From Mallotus nudiflorus (lineage: Eukaryota; Streptophyta; Magnoliopsida; Malpighiales; Euphorbiaceae): 64,000 nucleotides of DNA. Positions 43,021-56,400 of this stretch are shown one piece after another. Each line of letters starts with the position of its first letter. Within the stretch, counting starts at the first letter, position 1. The translations under genes and the position numbers were made by a program. The notes under the pieces were generated by a model. It was not told where the DNA came from. It saw only the letters and a program-made list of their open reading frames with translations, and ran no database searches. The stretch spans positions 5,845,001 through 5,909,000 of the forward strand of contig CANTUR010000166.1 in the NCBI GenBank assembly GCA_947683625.1, written 5' to 3'.

Positions 43021-45900
43021 TAGCACTTATTATAGGGCTCTGCATCAGCTTCGATTTGATATATTACGGGCTTTATGGTTCAATCGGGGTTGCCATGATT
43101 ATCCATTTGAAGCACAAGTGTGCACACCCAATTTATGAAATCCATCGATAATTGCTAATGCAGTCTCATCCATAGGCCCTTAAATTGGGATTGCTACAGA
43201 GAAAGTTTATAGTGCCCATTATAGGGCTCTGAGTTAGCCTTGATGTCATATATTATGGGACCTATGTTTCAATCAGGGTTGCCAAAACTGTCCATTTGAA
43301 GCCCAAGTACGCAAGCCCACTTTGTCAAATCCATTAACAAATGCCAATGCAATATCATCCATAGGCCCCTAAATTTGGATTGCTAAAAACAAAGTGTGTA
43401 GCATTTATTATAGGGCTCTCAGATAGCTTTAATTTGATATATTACGATTTTCATGGTTCAATCAGGGTTGCCATGACTATCCATTTAAAGTATAAATGCA
43501 CATGCCTAATTTATGAAATCCATCCATAATTGCCAATGTAGTTTCATCCATAGGCCTTTAAATTTGGATTGCTACAAATAAAGTTTATAGTGACCATTAT
43601 AGGGCTCTGAGTTAGCCTTAATTTCATATATTATGGGCCTTATGGTCCAATCGAGGTTGCCATGACTGTCCATTTATAGCCCAAGTATGCAAGCCCACTT
43701 TGTCAAATCCATCAATAAATGCCAATCCAATGTAATCCTTAGGCCCCTAAATTTGGATTGCTACAAAAAAATATGTCACACTTATTATAGGGCTCTAAGT
43801 TAGCTTTAATTTGATATATTATGGGCTTTGTGGTTCAATCGAGGTTGCTATGACTGTCCATTTGAAGCACAAGTGAATACATCAACTTTGTGAAATTCAT
43901 CCATATTTACTAATGTAGTCTCATCCATAGGCCCTTAAATTTGGATTAATGCATATAAAGTACATAGTGCCCATTATAGGGCTTTGATTCAACCTTGATT
44001 TGATATATTATGGGCCCTGTGGTTCAATCGGGTTTACCACGACCATCCATTTAAAGCCCAAGTGTGCATGTCCACTTTGTCAAATCCATCAATAAATGCC
44101 AAAGCAATCTCATCTACAGGTCCCTAAATTTGGATTATGACAAAAAAATGTGTAGTACATATTATGGGGCTCTAAGTTAGATTTGATTTGATATAATATG
44201 GGCTTTGTAGTTCAATTGGGGTTGCCACGACTGTTCATTTGAAGCATAAGCGTGCACACCCACTTTGTGAAATCCATCCATATTTTCCAATGTAGTCTCA
44301 TCCATAGCCCCTTAAATTTGGATTGCTATAGATAAAGTTTATAGTGCCTATTATAGGGCTTTGAGTCAACCTCGATTTAATATATTATAGGCCCCATGAT
44401 TCAATTAGGGTTGCCACGACCGTCCATTTGAAGCCTAAGTAGGCACACTTCTTTGTCAAATCCATCGATAAATGCCAATACAGTCTCATCCATAAGCCCC
44501 TAAATTTGGACTGCTACAGATGAAGTGTGTAGCACTGAATATAGTGCTTTGAATTAACTTTGAATTATTACATTATGGGCTATATGGTTCAATCAGGGTT
44601 GCCACAACCGTTCATTTGAAGCCTAAGTGTGCACGCTCACTTTGTCAAATCCATCCATAAATGCTAATGCAGTCTCATCCATAGGCCCCTAAATTTGGAT
44701 TGCTACAAATAAAGTGTGTAGTACTTATTATAGGGCTCTAAGTCAACTTTGATTTGATATATTATGGGCTTTATGGTTCAATTGAAGTTGCCACGACTAT
44801 CCATTTGAAGCACAAGTGTGCATACCTAATTTATGAAATCTATCCATAATTGCCAATGCAGTCTCATCCATAGGCCCTTAAATTGGGATTGTTATAGATA
44901 AATTTTATAGTGCCCATTATAGGGCTCTGAGTTGGCCTTGATTTGATATATTATAGGCCCCATGTTTAATTAGGGTCACCACAATCGTCCATTTGAAGCC
45001 CAAGTACATAAGCCCACTTTGTCTAATCCATCGATAAATGCCAATCCAGTTTGAACCTTAGGCCTTTAAATTTGGATTGCTACAAACAAAATATGTAGCA
45101 TTTATTATAGGGGTTTGATTTAGCTTTAATTTGATATATTATGGGCTTGGTGGTTTAATTGGTGGTTTGTCCATTTGAAGCACAAGTGTGCATGCCCACT
45201 TTGTGAAATCCATCCATATTTACTAATGCAATTTTATCCATAGGGCCTTAAATTTGGATTACTGTATATAAAGTTTATAGTGCCCATTATAGGGCTTTGA
45301 GTCAGCCTCAATTTGATATATTATGGTCCCTATAGTTCAATCAGGGTTGCCATGACCATCCATTTGAAGCCTAAGTGTGCACGCCCACTTTGTTAAATCC
45401 ATTGATAAGTACCAAAGAAATCTCATTCGTAGTCCCTAATTTTGGATTGCTACAAAAAAAATGTGTAGCACATATTATAGGGCTTTGAGTTAGCTTTGGG
45501 TTGATATATTATGGGCTTCATGGTTCAATTAGGGTTACCATGACTCTCTATTTGAAGCTCAAGTGCACACGCCCACTTTATGAAATCCATCCATATTTGC
45601 TAATGTAGTCTCATCCATAGCCCCTTAAATTTGGATTGCTACAGATAAAGTTTATAGCACCTATTATAAGGCTTTGAGACAACCTCAATTTAAAATATTA
45701 TGGGTCTTGTGGTTCGATCAAGGTTGCCATGACCATCCATTTGAAGCCCAAGTAGGCACGCCTTCTTTGTTGAATCCATCGATAAATGCCAATGCAATCT
45801 CATCCATAGGCCCCTAAATTTGGACTACTACAAACAAGGTTTGTATCACCCAAAATAGGGCTCTAATTCAACTTTGATTTGATATATTATAGGCCTTGTG
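43021..45900. repeat. Higher-order repeat domain (7-mer), right half
   Basis: Monomer types continue in order: A 43100, B' 43289, A 43478, B 43667, C 43856, D 44046, E 44234, F 44424, G 44612, A 44801, B 44988, C 45170, D 45356, E 45545, F 45735. B-to-B, C-to-C, D-to-D, E-to-E and F-to-F distances are 1310-1321 bp. The A-B' extra pair appears again, as in 14590-14968, so the nine-monomer form was itself duplicated. After 45900 the order is lost. Confidence 0.85.
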
Positions 45901-48900
45901 GTTCAATCGAGGTTTCCACGACTGTCCATTTTAAGGCCAAGTGCGCGTGCCCACTTTGTTAAATCCATTTATAAATGCCAATGTAGTCTCCTCCATAGGC
46001 CCTTAAACTTGGATTACTATAGAGGAAATGAGTAGTAGTCCTTATAGGGCTTTGAGTCAGTTACGATTAGATATATTATAGACCTATGGTTCAATCGAGG
46101 TTACCACGACCATCCATTTGAATCCTAAATGTGCACACTTACTTAGTCAAATTCATCAGTAAATGCCAATGCAATCCCATCCATAGGCCCCTAAATTTGG
46201 ATTGGTACAAATAAAGTGTGTAGCACTTATTATAGGGCTCTGAGTCAGCTTTGATTTTATATATTATGGGATTTATGGTTTAATCAGGGTTGCCACCACT
46301 ATCTATTTAAAGGTCACGTGTGCATGCCCACTTTGTCAAATCCATCCATAAATGCCAATGTAGTCTCATCCATAAACCCCTAAATTTGGACTATTATAGA
46401 TGAAGATTGTAGTACCCAATATAAGGCTCTGACTTAACTTTGATTTGATATATTATTTGCCCTGTGATTCACTCGAGGTTTCCATAATCGTCCATTTGAA
46501 TCCCAAGTGCGCCCACCCACTTTGTTAAATCCATCCATAATTGTCAATGCAGTCTCATCTATAGGCCCCTAAATTTGGCCACTTTGTCAAATCCATCCAT
46601 AAATGCCAATGCAGTCTCATCCATAGGCCCTTTAATTTTGATTGCTAAAGAAGAAGTGTATAGCACCTATTATAGGGCTTTGAGTCAGCTTCAATTTGAT
46701 GTAATATTGGCATGTGGTTCAATCAGGGTTCCCATGACCGTCCATTTGAAGCCCAAGTGCGCAGGCCCACTTTATCAAATCCATCCATAAATGCTAATGT
46801 TGTCTCATCCATAGGCCCCTAAATTTAGATTGGTACAAACTTTTTCTATAGCTCCCATTATAGGATTTAGAGTTAGCTTCGATTTGATATGTTATGTGCC
46901 TCATGGTTTGCCATGACGATCAATTTAAAGCCCAAGTCCACATGCCCACTTTGTCAAATCCATCCATAAATGCCAATGTAGTCTCATCCATAGGCCCCAA
47001 AATTTGGACTGCTACAGATAAAGTCCATAGCACCTATTATAGGAATTTGAGTAAGCTTTGGTTAGATATATTTTGGGCCCCATGGTTCAATTGGGGTTTC
47101 CAAGACCGTCCATTTGAAGCCTAAGTGCAAACACTCACATTGTTAAATCCATCCATAAATGCTAATGCAGTCTCATCCATAGGCCTCTAAATTCGGATTG
47201 GCACAAAAAAATGTATAGCACCCATTATAGAGCTTTGAGTTAGACTTAATTTGATATATTATGGGCTCTGTGGTTCAATTTGGGTTGCCACGACTATCTA
47301 TGTAAAGCCTAAGTGCGCATACCCACTTTATTAAATCTATCCACAAATATCAATGCAATCTCATCCATAGGCCCCTATAGTTAGACTGCTATAGAAAACA
47401 TTTGTAAAACCTAATATAGGGCTCTAAGTTTGATTCAATTTAATATATTATAGGCCCTGTGGTTCAATTAGGGTTTCCACGATCATCCATTTGAAGCCTA
47501 AGTGCGCACACCTACTTTGTCAAATCCATCAAAAAATGCCAATGTTGTCTCATCCATAGGTCATTAAATTTGGATTAGTATATAATAAATATGTAGCACC
47601 CATTATAGGGATATGATTCAGCCTTGATTTGATATATTATAGGCCCCATGGTTGAATTAGGGTTGCCACGACCATCCATTTGAAGCCTAAGTGCGCACGT
47701 CCTCTTTGTCAATTCCATCCACAAATGCCAACGTAGTCCCATCCATAGGCCCTAAAATTTGGACTGCTACAAAAAAAGTTTATAAGTCCTAATATAGGGC
47801 TCTAAGTCTGCTTCAATTTGATATATTATGGGCCACATGGTTCAATCGAGACTGTCACGATTGTCCATTTGATGCCCAAGTACACATGCCCACTTTGTCA
47901 AACCCATTCATAAATGGCAATGTAGTTTCATCCATAGGCCCCTAAATTTGGACCGCTATAGAAATTATTTATAGTACCCAATATAGGGCTCTGAGTTTTC
48001 TTTGATTTGATATATTATGGGCTCCATAGTTCAATCAGGGTTAGCATAACCATCCATTTAAAGCCCAAGTGTGCACACCCACTTTGCCAAATCCATCCAT
48101 AAATGCCAATGCAATCTCATCCATAGGCCCCTAAATTTTTACTGCTATGGATGAGGTGTGTACCACTCATTATAGGGCTTTGAGTCAACTTCAATTTGAT
48201 ATATTATGGGCTCCATGGTTCAATCAGGGTTTCCATGACTATCCATTTGAATCCTAAGTGCGCATGCCCATTTTGTCAAAGGCATCCGTAAATGCGAATG
48301 CAATCTCATCCATAGGCCCCTAAATTAGGATTGCTAAAAATGAAGTGTGTAGCACTGATAATATGGCTTTGAGTTAGCTTTGATTTGATATAATATGGGC
48401 TTTGTGGTTTAATTGGGGCTACCACGACTGTCCATTTGAAGCCTAAGTGTGCACACCCACTTTGTGAAATCCATCCATAAATGCCAATGCAGTCTCATCC
48501 ATAGGCCCTTAAATTTGGATTGGTAAAGATAAATTTTTTAGTACCCATTATAGGGCTCTAAGTTGGCTTTGATTTGATATATTATGGACCCTATGGTTAA
48601 ATCAAGGTTGCCATTGCCATCCATTTCAAGCCTAAGTGCGCACGGCCACTTTGTCATATCCATCCATAAATCATAATACAGTCTCATCCATAGGCCCCTA
48701 TATTTGGACTACTACAGACAAAGTTTTAAGCACCTAATATAGGGCTCTAATTTAACTTCAATTTGATATATTATGGGCCCCGTGTTTAAGTCAAGGATGC
48801 CATTACTGTCCATTTGAAGCCCAAGTTCGCACACCCACTTTGTTAAATCCATCTATAAATGCCAATGCAATCTTATCCATAGGCCCCTAAATTTGGATTA

Positions 48901-51900
48901 CTATAGAAGGAGTGCATAGCACCTATTATAGGGCTTTGAGTTAGCCTTAATTTGATATATAGTAGGCCCCATTGTTCAATCAGGGTAGCCACGACCATTT
49001 ATTTAAAGCCAAAATGTGCACGCCAGCTTTGTCAAATTCATCCATAAATACCAATGCAGTCTCATCCATTGGCCCTTAAATTTTGATTGATACAAAAGAA
49101 GTGTGTAGCACCCATTATAGGGCTCTAAGTCAGCTTTGATTTGATATAATATGGGCTCTGTGGTTCAATCAGGGTTACCACGACCATCGATTTGAAGTCC
49201 AAGTGCGCACGCCCACTTTGTCAAATCCATCCATTAATGAAAATGTAGTCTCATCCATAAGCCCCTAAACATGGATTGCTAAAGATAGGTAACTCTTAAA
49301 ATAGGGCTTTGAGTCAACTTCAATTATATATATTATGGGCCTCGTGGTTCAATTGAGGTCGCCATGACTGTCCATTTGAATCCCAAGTGCGCACACCCAC
49401 TTTGTCAAATCCATCCATAAATATCAATGCAGTCTAATCAATAAGCCCCTAAATTTGGACTATTATAGACATTTTTTATAGCACTAACTATAAGATTCTG
49501 AGTTAGGTTTGATTTGATATATTATATGCCCCGTGGTATATCGCGACCAACCATTTGAAGCCTAAGTGCATATGCCCATTTTGTCAAATCCATCCACATA
49601 TGCTAATGTAGTCTTATCCATAGGTCCCTAAATTTGGACTATTATAGATTAAGTGTGTAGTACCAATTATAGGGCTTTGAGTCAGCTTTGATTTGATATA
49701 TTATAGGCACTATGGTTCAATCAGGGTTGCCATGACCATCCATTTGAAGCCTAAGTGTGCACACCTACTTTGTTAAATCCATCCATAAATGCCAATGCAG
49801 TCTCATCCATAGGAACCTAAACTTTTATTTCTATAGAAAAAGTTGATAGCATTATAAGGCTCTGAATCAGCTTCAATATGATATATTACAGGCCCCATGG
49901 TTAAATTGAGGTTGCCACGACTGTCCATCTGAAGCGTAAGTGCGCACACTCAATTTATCATATCCGTTCATAAATGTTAATGTAGTCTCATCTATAGAGC
50001 CCTAAATTTGGACTGCTACAAAAGAGGTGTGTAACACCCACTATAGGTCTAAATAAGCATTGATTTGATATATTATGGGTCTCGTGTTTCAATCAGGGTT
50101 GCCACAATAGTCCATTTGAAGCCCAAGTGTGCATAACCACTTTGTTAAATCCATCCATAAATGACAATGTAGTCTCATCCATAAGCCCCTAAATGTGGAC
50201 TGCTATAGAAGAAATGTATAGCAACCACTATAGGGCTCTAAGTTAAATTCAATTTGATATATTATGGGCCTAGTGGTTTAATTAGGGTTTCCACAACTGT
50301 CCATTTAAAGCTCAAGTGCGCAAGCCCACTTTGTCAAATCAATCCATAAATACTAAAGTAATCTCATCCATAAGCCCCTAAATTTGTACTGCTACAGATA
50401 AAATGCATAGTGCCCATTATAGTACTCTGAGTCAGCTTTGATTTCATATATTATGGGCCCCATGGTTCAATCAAGGTTGCCACAACGGTCCATTTGAAGC
50501 TTAAGTGCACATGCTCACTTTGTCAAATCCATCCATAAAATCCAATGCATTCTCATCCATAGGCACCTAAATTGGATTGCTATAGATGAAGTCATAGAAC
50601 CCATTATAAGGATTTGAGTCCACTTTAATTTGATATATTATGGACCTTATGGTTCAATTGGAGTTTCCACAACCATCCATTTGAAGCTTAAGTGTGCACA
50701 CCCACTTTGTCAAACAAATCTATAAATGCCAATATAGTCTCTTTTATAGGCCCCTAAATTTGTATTGGTATAGATTATGTGTATAGCATCAATTATAGGG
50801 CCTTAAGTCAAATTTGATTTGATATATATAGGCCTCATGACCAATCGGGGTTACCACAACCGTTTATTTAAAGCCCAAGTACGAACATCGACTTTGTCAA
50901 ATCCATTTACAAATGCCAATGCAATGTCATCCATAGGCCTCTAAATTTGTATTGTTATAGACAAAGTTTATAGCTCTCATTATAGGGCTCTAAATCAACT
51001 TTGATTTGATATATTATGGCTCCCACAATTAAATCAGGGTTGCCATGATCATTTATTTGAAGCGTAAGTGCACATGCCCACTTTGTTAAATACATCCAAA
51101 AATACCAATGCAGTCTCATCCATAGGCCCCTAACTTTGCACTGTTTTAGATGAAATGTGTAGCAAAAATTGTACAAATTTGAGTCAGCTTCAATTTGATA
51201 TATAATGGGCCCTGTGGTTTAATCAGGGTTGCCATGACTATCGATTTGAAGCCCAAGTGTGCAGGTGCACTTTGTCAAATCCATCCATAAATACTAATGC
51301 ATTCTCAACCATAGGGCCCATTTTTTGGACTACTGTAGATAAAATTTTTTACACCCATTTTAGAGCTTTGAGTCAACTTTAATTTGAAATATTATGGGCC
51401 CCATGGTTCAATCAAGGTTGCAACGACCTTCCATTTGAATCCTAAGTGCACACACCCACTTTGTCAAATCCATCCATAAATCATAATGCATTCTCATCTA
51501 TAGGACCCTAGATTTGTATCAGTACAGATGAAATGTATAGCACATAGGGCTTCAAGTTAGCTTCAATTTGATATATTATGAGTGCAATGGTTCAATTAGG
51601 GTTGCCACAACCATCCATTTGAAGCCCAAGTACGTACACCCACTTTGTCAAATCCATCTACAATTGCCAATGCAGTCTCATCCATAAGCCCCTAAATTTG
51701 GACTGGTACAGATGAATTGTGTAGTACCTAAGATAGAGCTCTAAGTTAGCTTTGATATGATATATTATGGGCACCATGGTTCAATTAGGGTTGGCATGAC
51801 CATTCATTTGAAGCCCAAGTGTACATGCCCACTTTGTGTAATCCATCCATAAATGCCAACGATGTCTCATCCATAGGCCCCTAAACTTACACTACTATAA

Positions 51901-54900
51901 ATGAAGCATGTAGCACTTATTATAGGGCTCTAAGTCAACTTTCATTTGATATATTATGATCCCCTTGATTCAATCAGGGTTGCCATGACTGTCCATTTGA
52001 AGCCTAAGTACGAATGCCCACTTTGTCAAATCCATCTATAAATGCCAATGTAGTCTCATCCATAGGCCCTAAATTTGGATTACTATAAATGAACTGTGTA
52101 GCACTTATTATTGGACTATGAGTCAGCTTTAATTTGATATATTATAGGCCTTGTGGTTCAATCAAGGTTGCCACGACCTTCCATTTGAAGCCCAAGTGCA
52201 CACACCTATTATGTCAAATACATCAATAAATGCCAATGCAATCTCATCCATAGGCCCTTAAATTTGGACTACTACATATTAAACATGTAGCACCCCTATA
52301 GGGCTTTAAGTCAGCTTTGATTTGATATATTACAGGTCCTGTGGTTTAATCAAGGTTGCTATAACTATCCATATGAAGCCCAAGTATGCACGCCCACTTT
52401 GTTAAATCCATCCATGATTGCCAATGCAGTCTCATGCATACACCCCTAAATTTGGACTACTACAGATGATGTAGCACCCACTATAGGGCTCTGACTCGGT
52501 TTTGATTTGATATATAATAGGCCCTATGGTTCTATCATGGTTTCCACGATCGTCCATTTGAAGCCCAGGTGTGCACTCCCACTTTGTCAAATCCATCCAT
52601 AAATGCCAATATAATCTCATCCATAGGCCCCTAAATTTGGATTACTACAAATGAAGTGTGTAGCACCCATTATAGTGCACTAAGTAAACTGAGATTTGAC
52701 ATATTATAGGCCCCATAGTTTACTCGGGGTTTCCACGGTTGTTCATTTGAAGCCCAAGTGCGTACTCCCACTTTATTACATCCATCTATAAATACCAATG
52801 CAGTCTCATACATAGCCCCCTAAACTTGGACTGCTATAGAAGAATTGTGTAGCACCCATTATACGGCTCTAAGTTAGCTTTAATTTGATATATTATGAGC
52901 CCCGTGGATCAATCGGGGTTGCACGACCATCCATATGAAGCCTATGTGCGCATGCCCACTTTGTTAAATTAATCCATAAATTCTAATGTAGTCTTATGCA
53001 TAGGCTCTTAATTTTGGACTACTACTATTGAAGCATGTAGCACTTATTATATGGCTCTAAGTCAGCATTGATTTGATATATTATGGGCCCTGTGGTTTAA
53101 TTAACGTTGCCACAATCGTCCATTTGAAGCCTAAGTGTGCACACCTACTTTGTCAAATCCATCCATAAATGCCAATGCAGTCTTATCCATAGGCCTTAAA
53201 TTTGGACTACTATAAATGAAGCATGTAGAACCTATTATAGGCCTATGATTCAGCTTTGATTTGATATATTATGGGCCCCATGGTTCAATTGGGCTTGCCA
53301 CAACCATCCATTTGAAGCCCAAGTGCGCACACCTACTTTGTCAAATACATCCATAAATGCCATTATAGTCTCATCCATAGGCCCCTAAAATCGGAATGCT
53401 TTAGATTAAGCATGTAGTACCTATTATAGAGCCCTTAGTCAACTTTTATTTGATATATTATAGGCCCCATGGTTTAATCAAGGTTTCCACAATCCATCCA
53501 TAAATACTAATGTAGTCTCATCCATTGGCCCCTAAATTTTGACTGCTACAGATGAAGTGTGTCAAACCCATTATAGTGCACTAAGTTAGCTTTGATTTGT
53601 TATATTATAGGCCCTGTGATTCAATCGGGGTTGCCACAACAATCCATTTGAAGCCTAAGTGCGCACACCCACTTTGTCAAATCCACCCACAAATGCCAAT
53701 GCAGTCTAATCCATAGACCTTTAAATTTTTACTGCTACATATCATGTGTATAGCACCCCATTATAGGATTTTGACTCAGCTTAGGTTTGATATATTATAC
53801 GCCACATGGTTCAATCAGGATTTCCATGAACATCCATTTAAATCCCAAGTACGCATGCCCACTTTGTTAAATCCATATATAAATGCCAATACAGTCTCAT
53901 CCATATAGCCATTATAGGGCACTGAGTTAGCTTCAATTTGCTATATTACGAGCCTTATGGTTTAATTGGGGATGCCATGACTGTCCATTTGAAGCCCAAA
54001 TGTAGACGTCTAATTTATCAAATTCATCCAGTAATGCCAATGCAGCCTTATCCATAGGTCCCTAAATTTGGACTCCTTTTTTTATACCCATTATAGGGCT
54101 CTAAGTTAGCTTCAATTTGATATATTATGGGCCCTGTTGTTCAATCAGGGTCTCATGACCATCCATTTAAGCCCAATTGTGCATGCCCACTTTGTCAAAT
54201 CCATCCTCGAAATGCTAAGGCAATCTCATCCATAGGCCCCTAAATTTGGACTGCTATAAATGAAACATGTAGCACCCACTATAGGGCTCTAAGTTAGCTT
54301 TGATTTGATATATTATATGCTTTGTGATTTAATCAAGGTTTCCAAGATCATCCATTTGAAACCCAAGTGCACACGCCTACTTTATCAAATCCATCCATAT
54401 TTGTTAATACAGTCTCATCCATAGGCCCTTAAATTTGGACTGCTACAAATGAAGTGTGTAGTGCCCACTATAGAGCTCTAACTTAGCTTTAATTTGATAT
54501 ATTATGGGCCCTACAATTCAATTGGGGTTGCCACAATCATCCATTTGAAGCTTAAGTATGCACTCCCAATCATCCATAAATGCCAATGCAATCTCATCCA
54601 TAAGCCCCTAAATTTGGACTGCTACATATGAAGCGTGTAGCACCTAATAATAGTGCATTAAGTCAAGTTCAATTTGATATATTATGGGTCCCATGGTTCA
54701 ATCAGGGTTGCCACGATTGTCTATTTGAAGCCCAATTGTGTACTCCTACTTTGTCATATCCATTCATAAATGCTAATGTAGTCTCATCCATAGGCCCCTA
54801 AACTTGGATTGCTTCAGATGAATTATGTAGCACCCATTATTCAGCTCTCATTTAGCTTCAATTTCATAAATTATGAGCCCCATGGCTCAACTAGGGTTGC

Positions 54901-55649
54901 ATAACCATCCATTTGAAGCCTACATGTGCACGCCAACTTTGTCAAATCAATCCATAAATTCTAATGCAGTCTCATCCATAAGCCCCTAAATTTGGATTGC
55001 TACAAATGAAGCATGTAGCACTTATTATAGGGCTTTGAGTTAGCTTTGATTTGATACATTATAAGCCATATGGTACAATCGGTTTTGCCATGACCATCCT
55101 TTTGAAGCCTAAGTGCACATACCTACTTTGTTAAATACATCCATAAATGCCAATGCAGTCTCATCTATAGGCCTTTAAATTTGGACTGCTATAGATTAAG
55201 TTTGTAGCATCTATTATAGGGATCTGAGTTAGATTTGATATGATATATTCTAGGCCCTAAGGTTTAATTAGGGTTGCCATAACCATCCATTTGAAGCCCA
55301 AGTACGCACGCCCACTTTGTTTAATCCATCCATAAATGCCAATGCAGTCTCATCCATAGGCCCCTAAATTTGGACTGCTATAGATGAAGTGTTTAGCGCC
55401 TACTATAAGGCTCCTATATAGCTTTGGTTTAATATATTATGGGCCTATGGTTCAATTAGGGTTGCTACGATCGTCCAATTCAAGCTCATGTATGCACAAC
55501 CACTTTGTCGAATCCATCCAAAAATGCTAATGCAATCTCATCCATGGGCCCCTAAATTTGGACTCCTATAGATGAATTATGTATTATACCAAGTTTGCTT
55601 CATTTTGATATATTATGGGCACTATGGTTCAATCGAAGTTGCCATGACT

Positions 55650-56400
55650 ATCCATTTGAATCCTAAGTGTGCACATCCACTTTGTCAAATCCATCCATAA
55701 ATGCCATTGCAGTCTTATCCATAGGCCCCTAAATTTGTACTACTACAGATGAAATGCTTAGCACCTATTATAGGGCTCTGAGTTAGCTTTGATTTGATAT
55801 ATTATAGGCCTTATAGTTCAATCAAGGTTGCCACAACTGTCCATTTGAATCCCAAGTGTGCATGCCCATTTTGTTAAATCCATCCATAAATTCCAATTTA
55901 TTCTCATCCATACCCTAAATTTGGACTGCTATAGACAAAGCTTGTTACACCCATTATAAGGCTCTAAGTTAGCTTTGATTTGATATATTATGGGCTTTGT
56001 GGTTCAATCAAGGATGCCACGACTGTCCATTTGAAGCCTAAGTGCGCACACCAACTTTGTCAAATCCATCCATAATACCAATGCAGTCTTATCCATAGGC
56101 CCCTAAATTTGTACTACTACAAATGAAATGCTTAACAGCTATTATAAGGCTCTGAGTCCACTTTAATTTGGTATATTATAGGCCTTGTGGTTGAATCAAG
56201 GTTGCCATGACTGTTCATTTGAATCCCAAGTGTGCATGCCCACTTTATCAAATCCATCCATAAATTCCAATCTAGTCTTATCCATAGGCCCCTAAATTTG
56301 GTCTGCTATAGACAAAGTTTGTTACACCCATTATAATGCTCTAAGTAAGCTTTGATTTAATATATTATTAGCCCTGTGGTTCAATTAGGGATGTCAAGAC
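55650..56400. repeat. Local dimer duplication in satellite
   Basis: Two neighbouring monomer types recur after about 370 bp: one with GAAATGCTTA (55745 and 56124) and one with GACAAAG then TTGTTACACCC (55930 and 56309). A short recent duplication of two monomers explains this. Confidence 0.65.
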
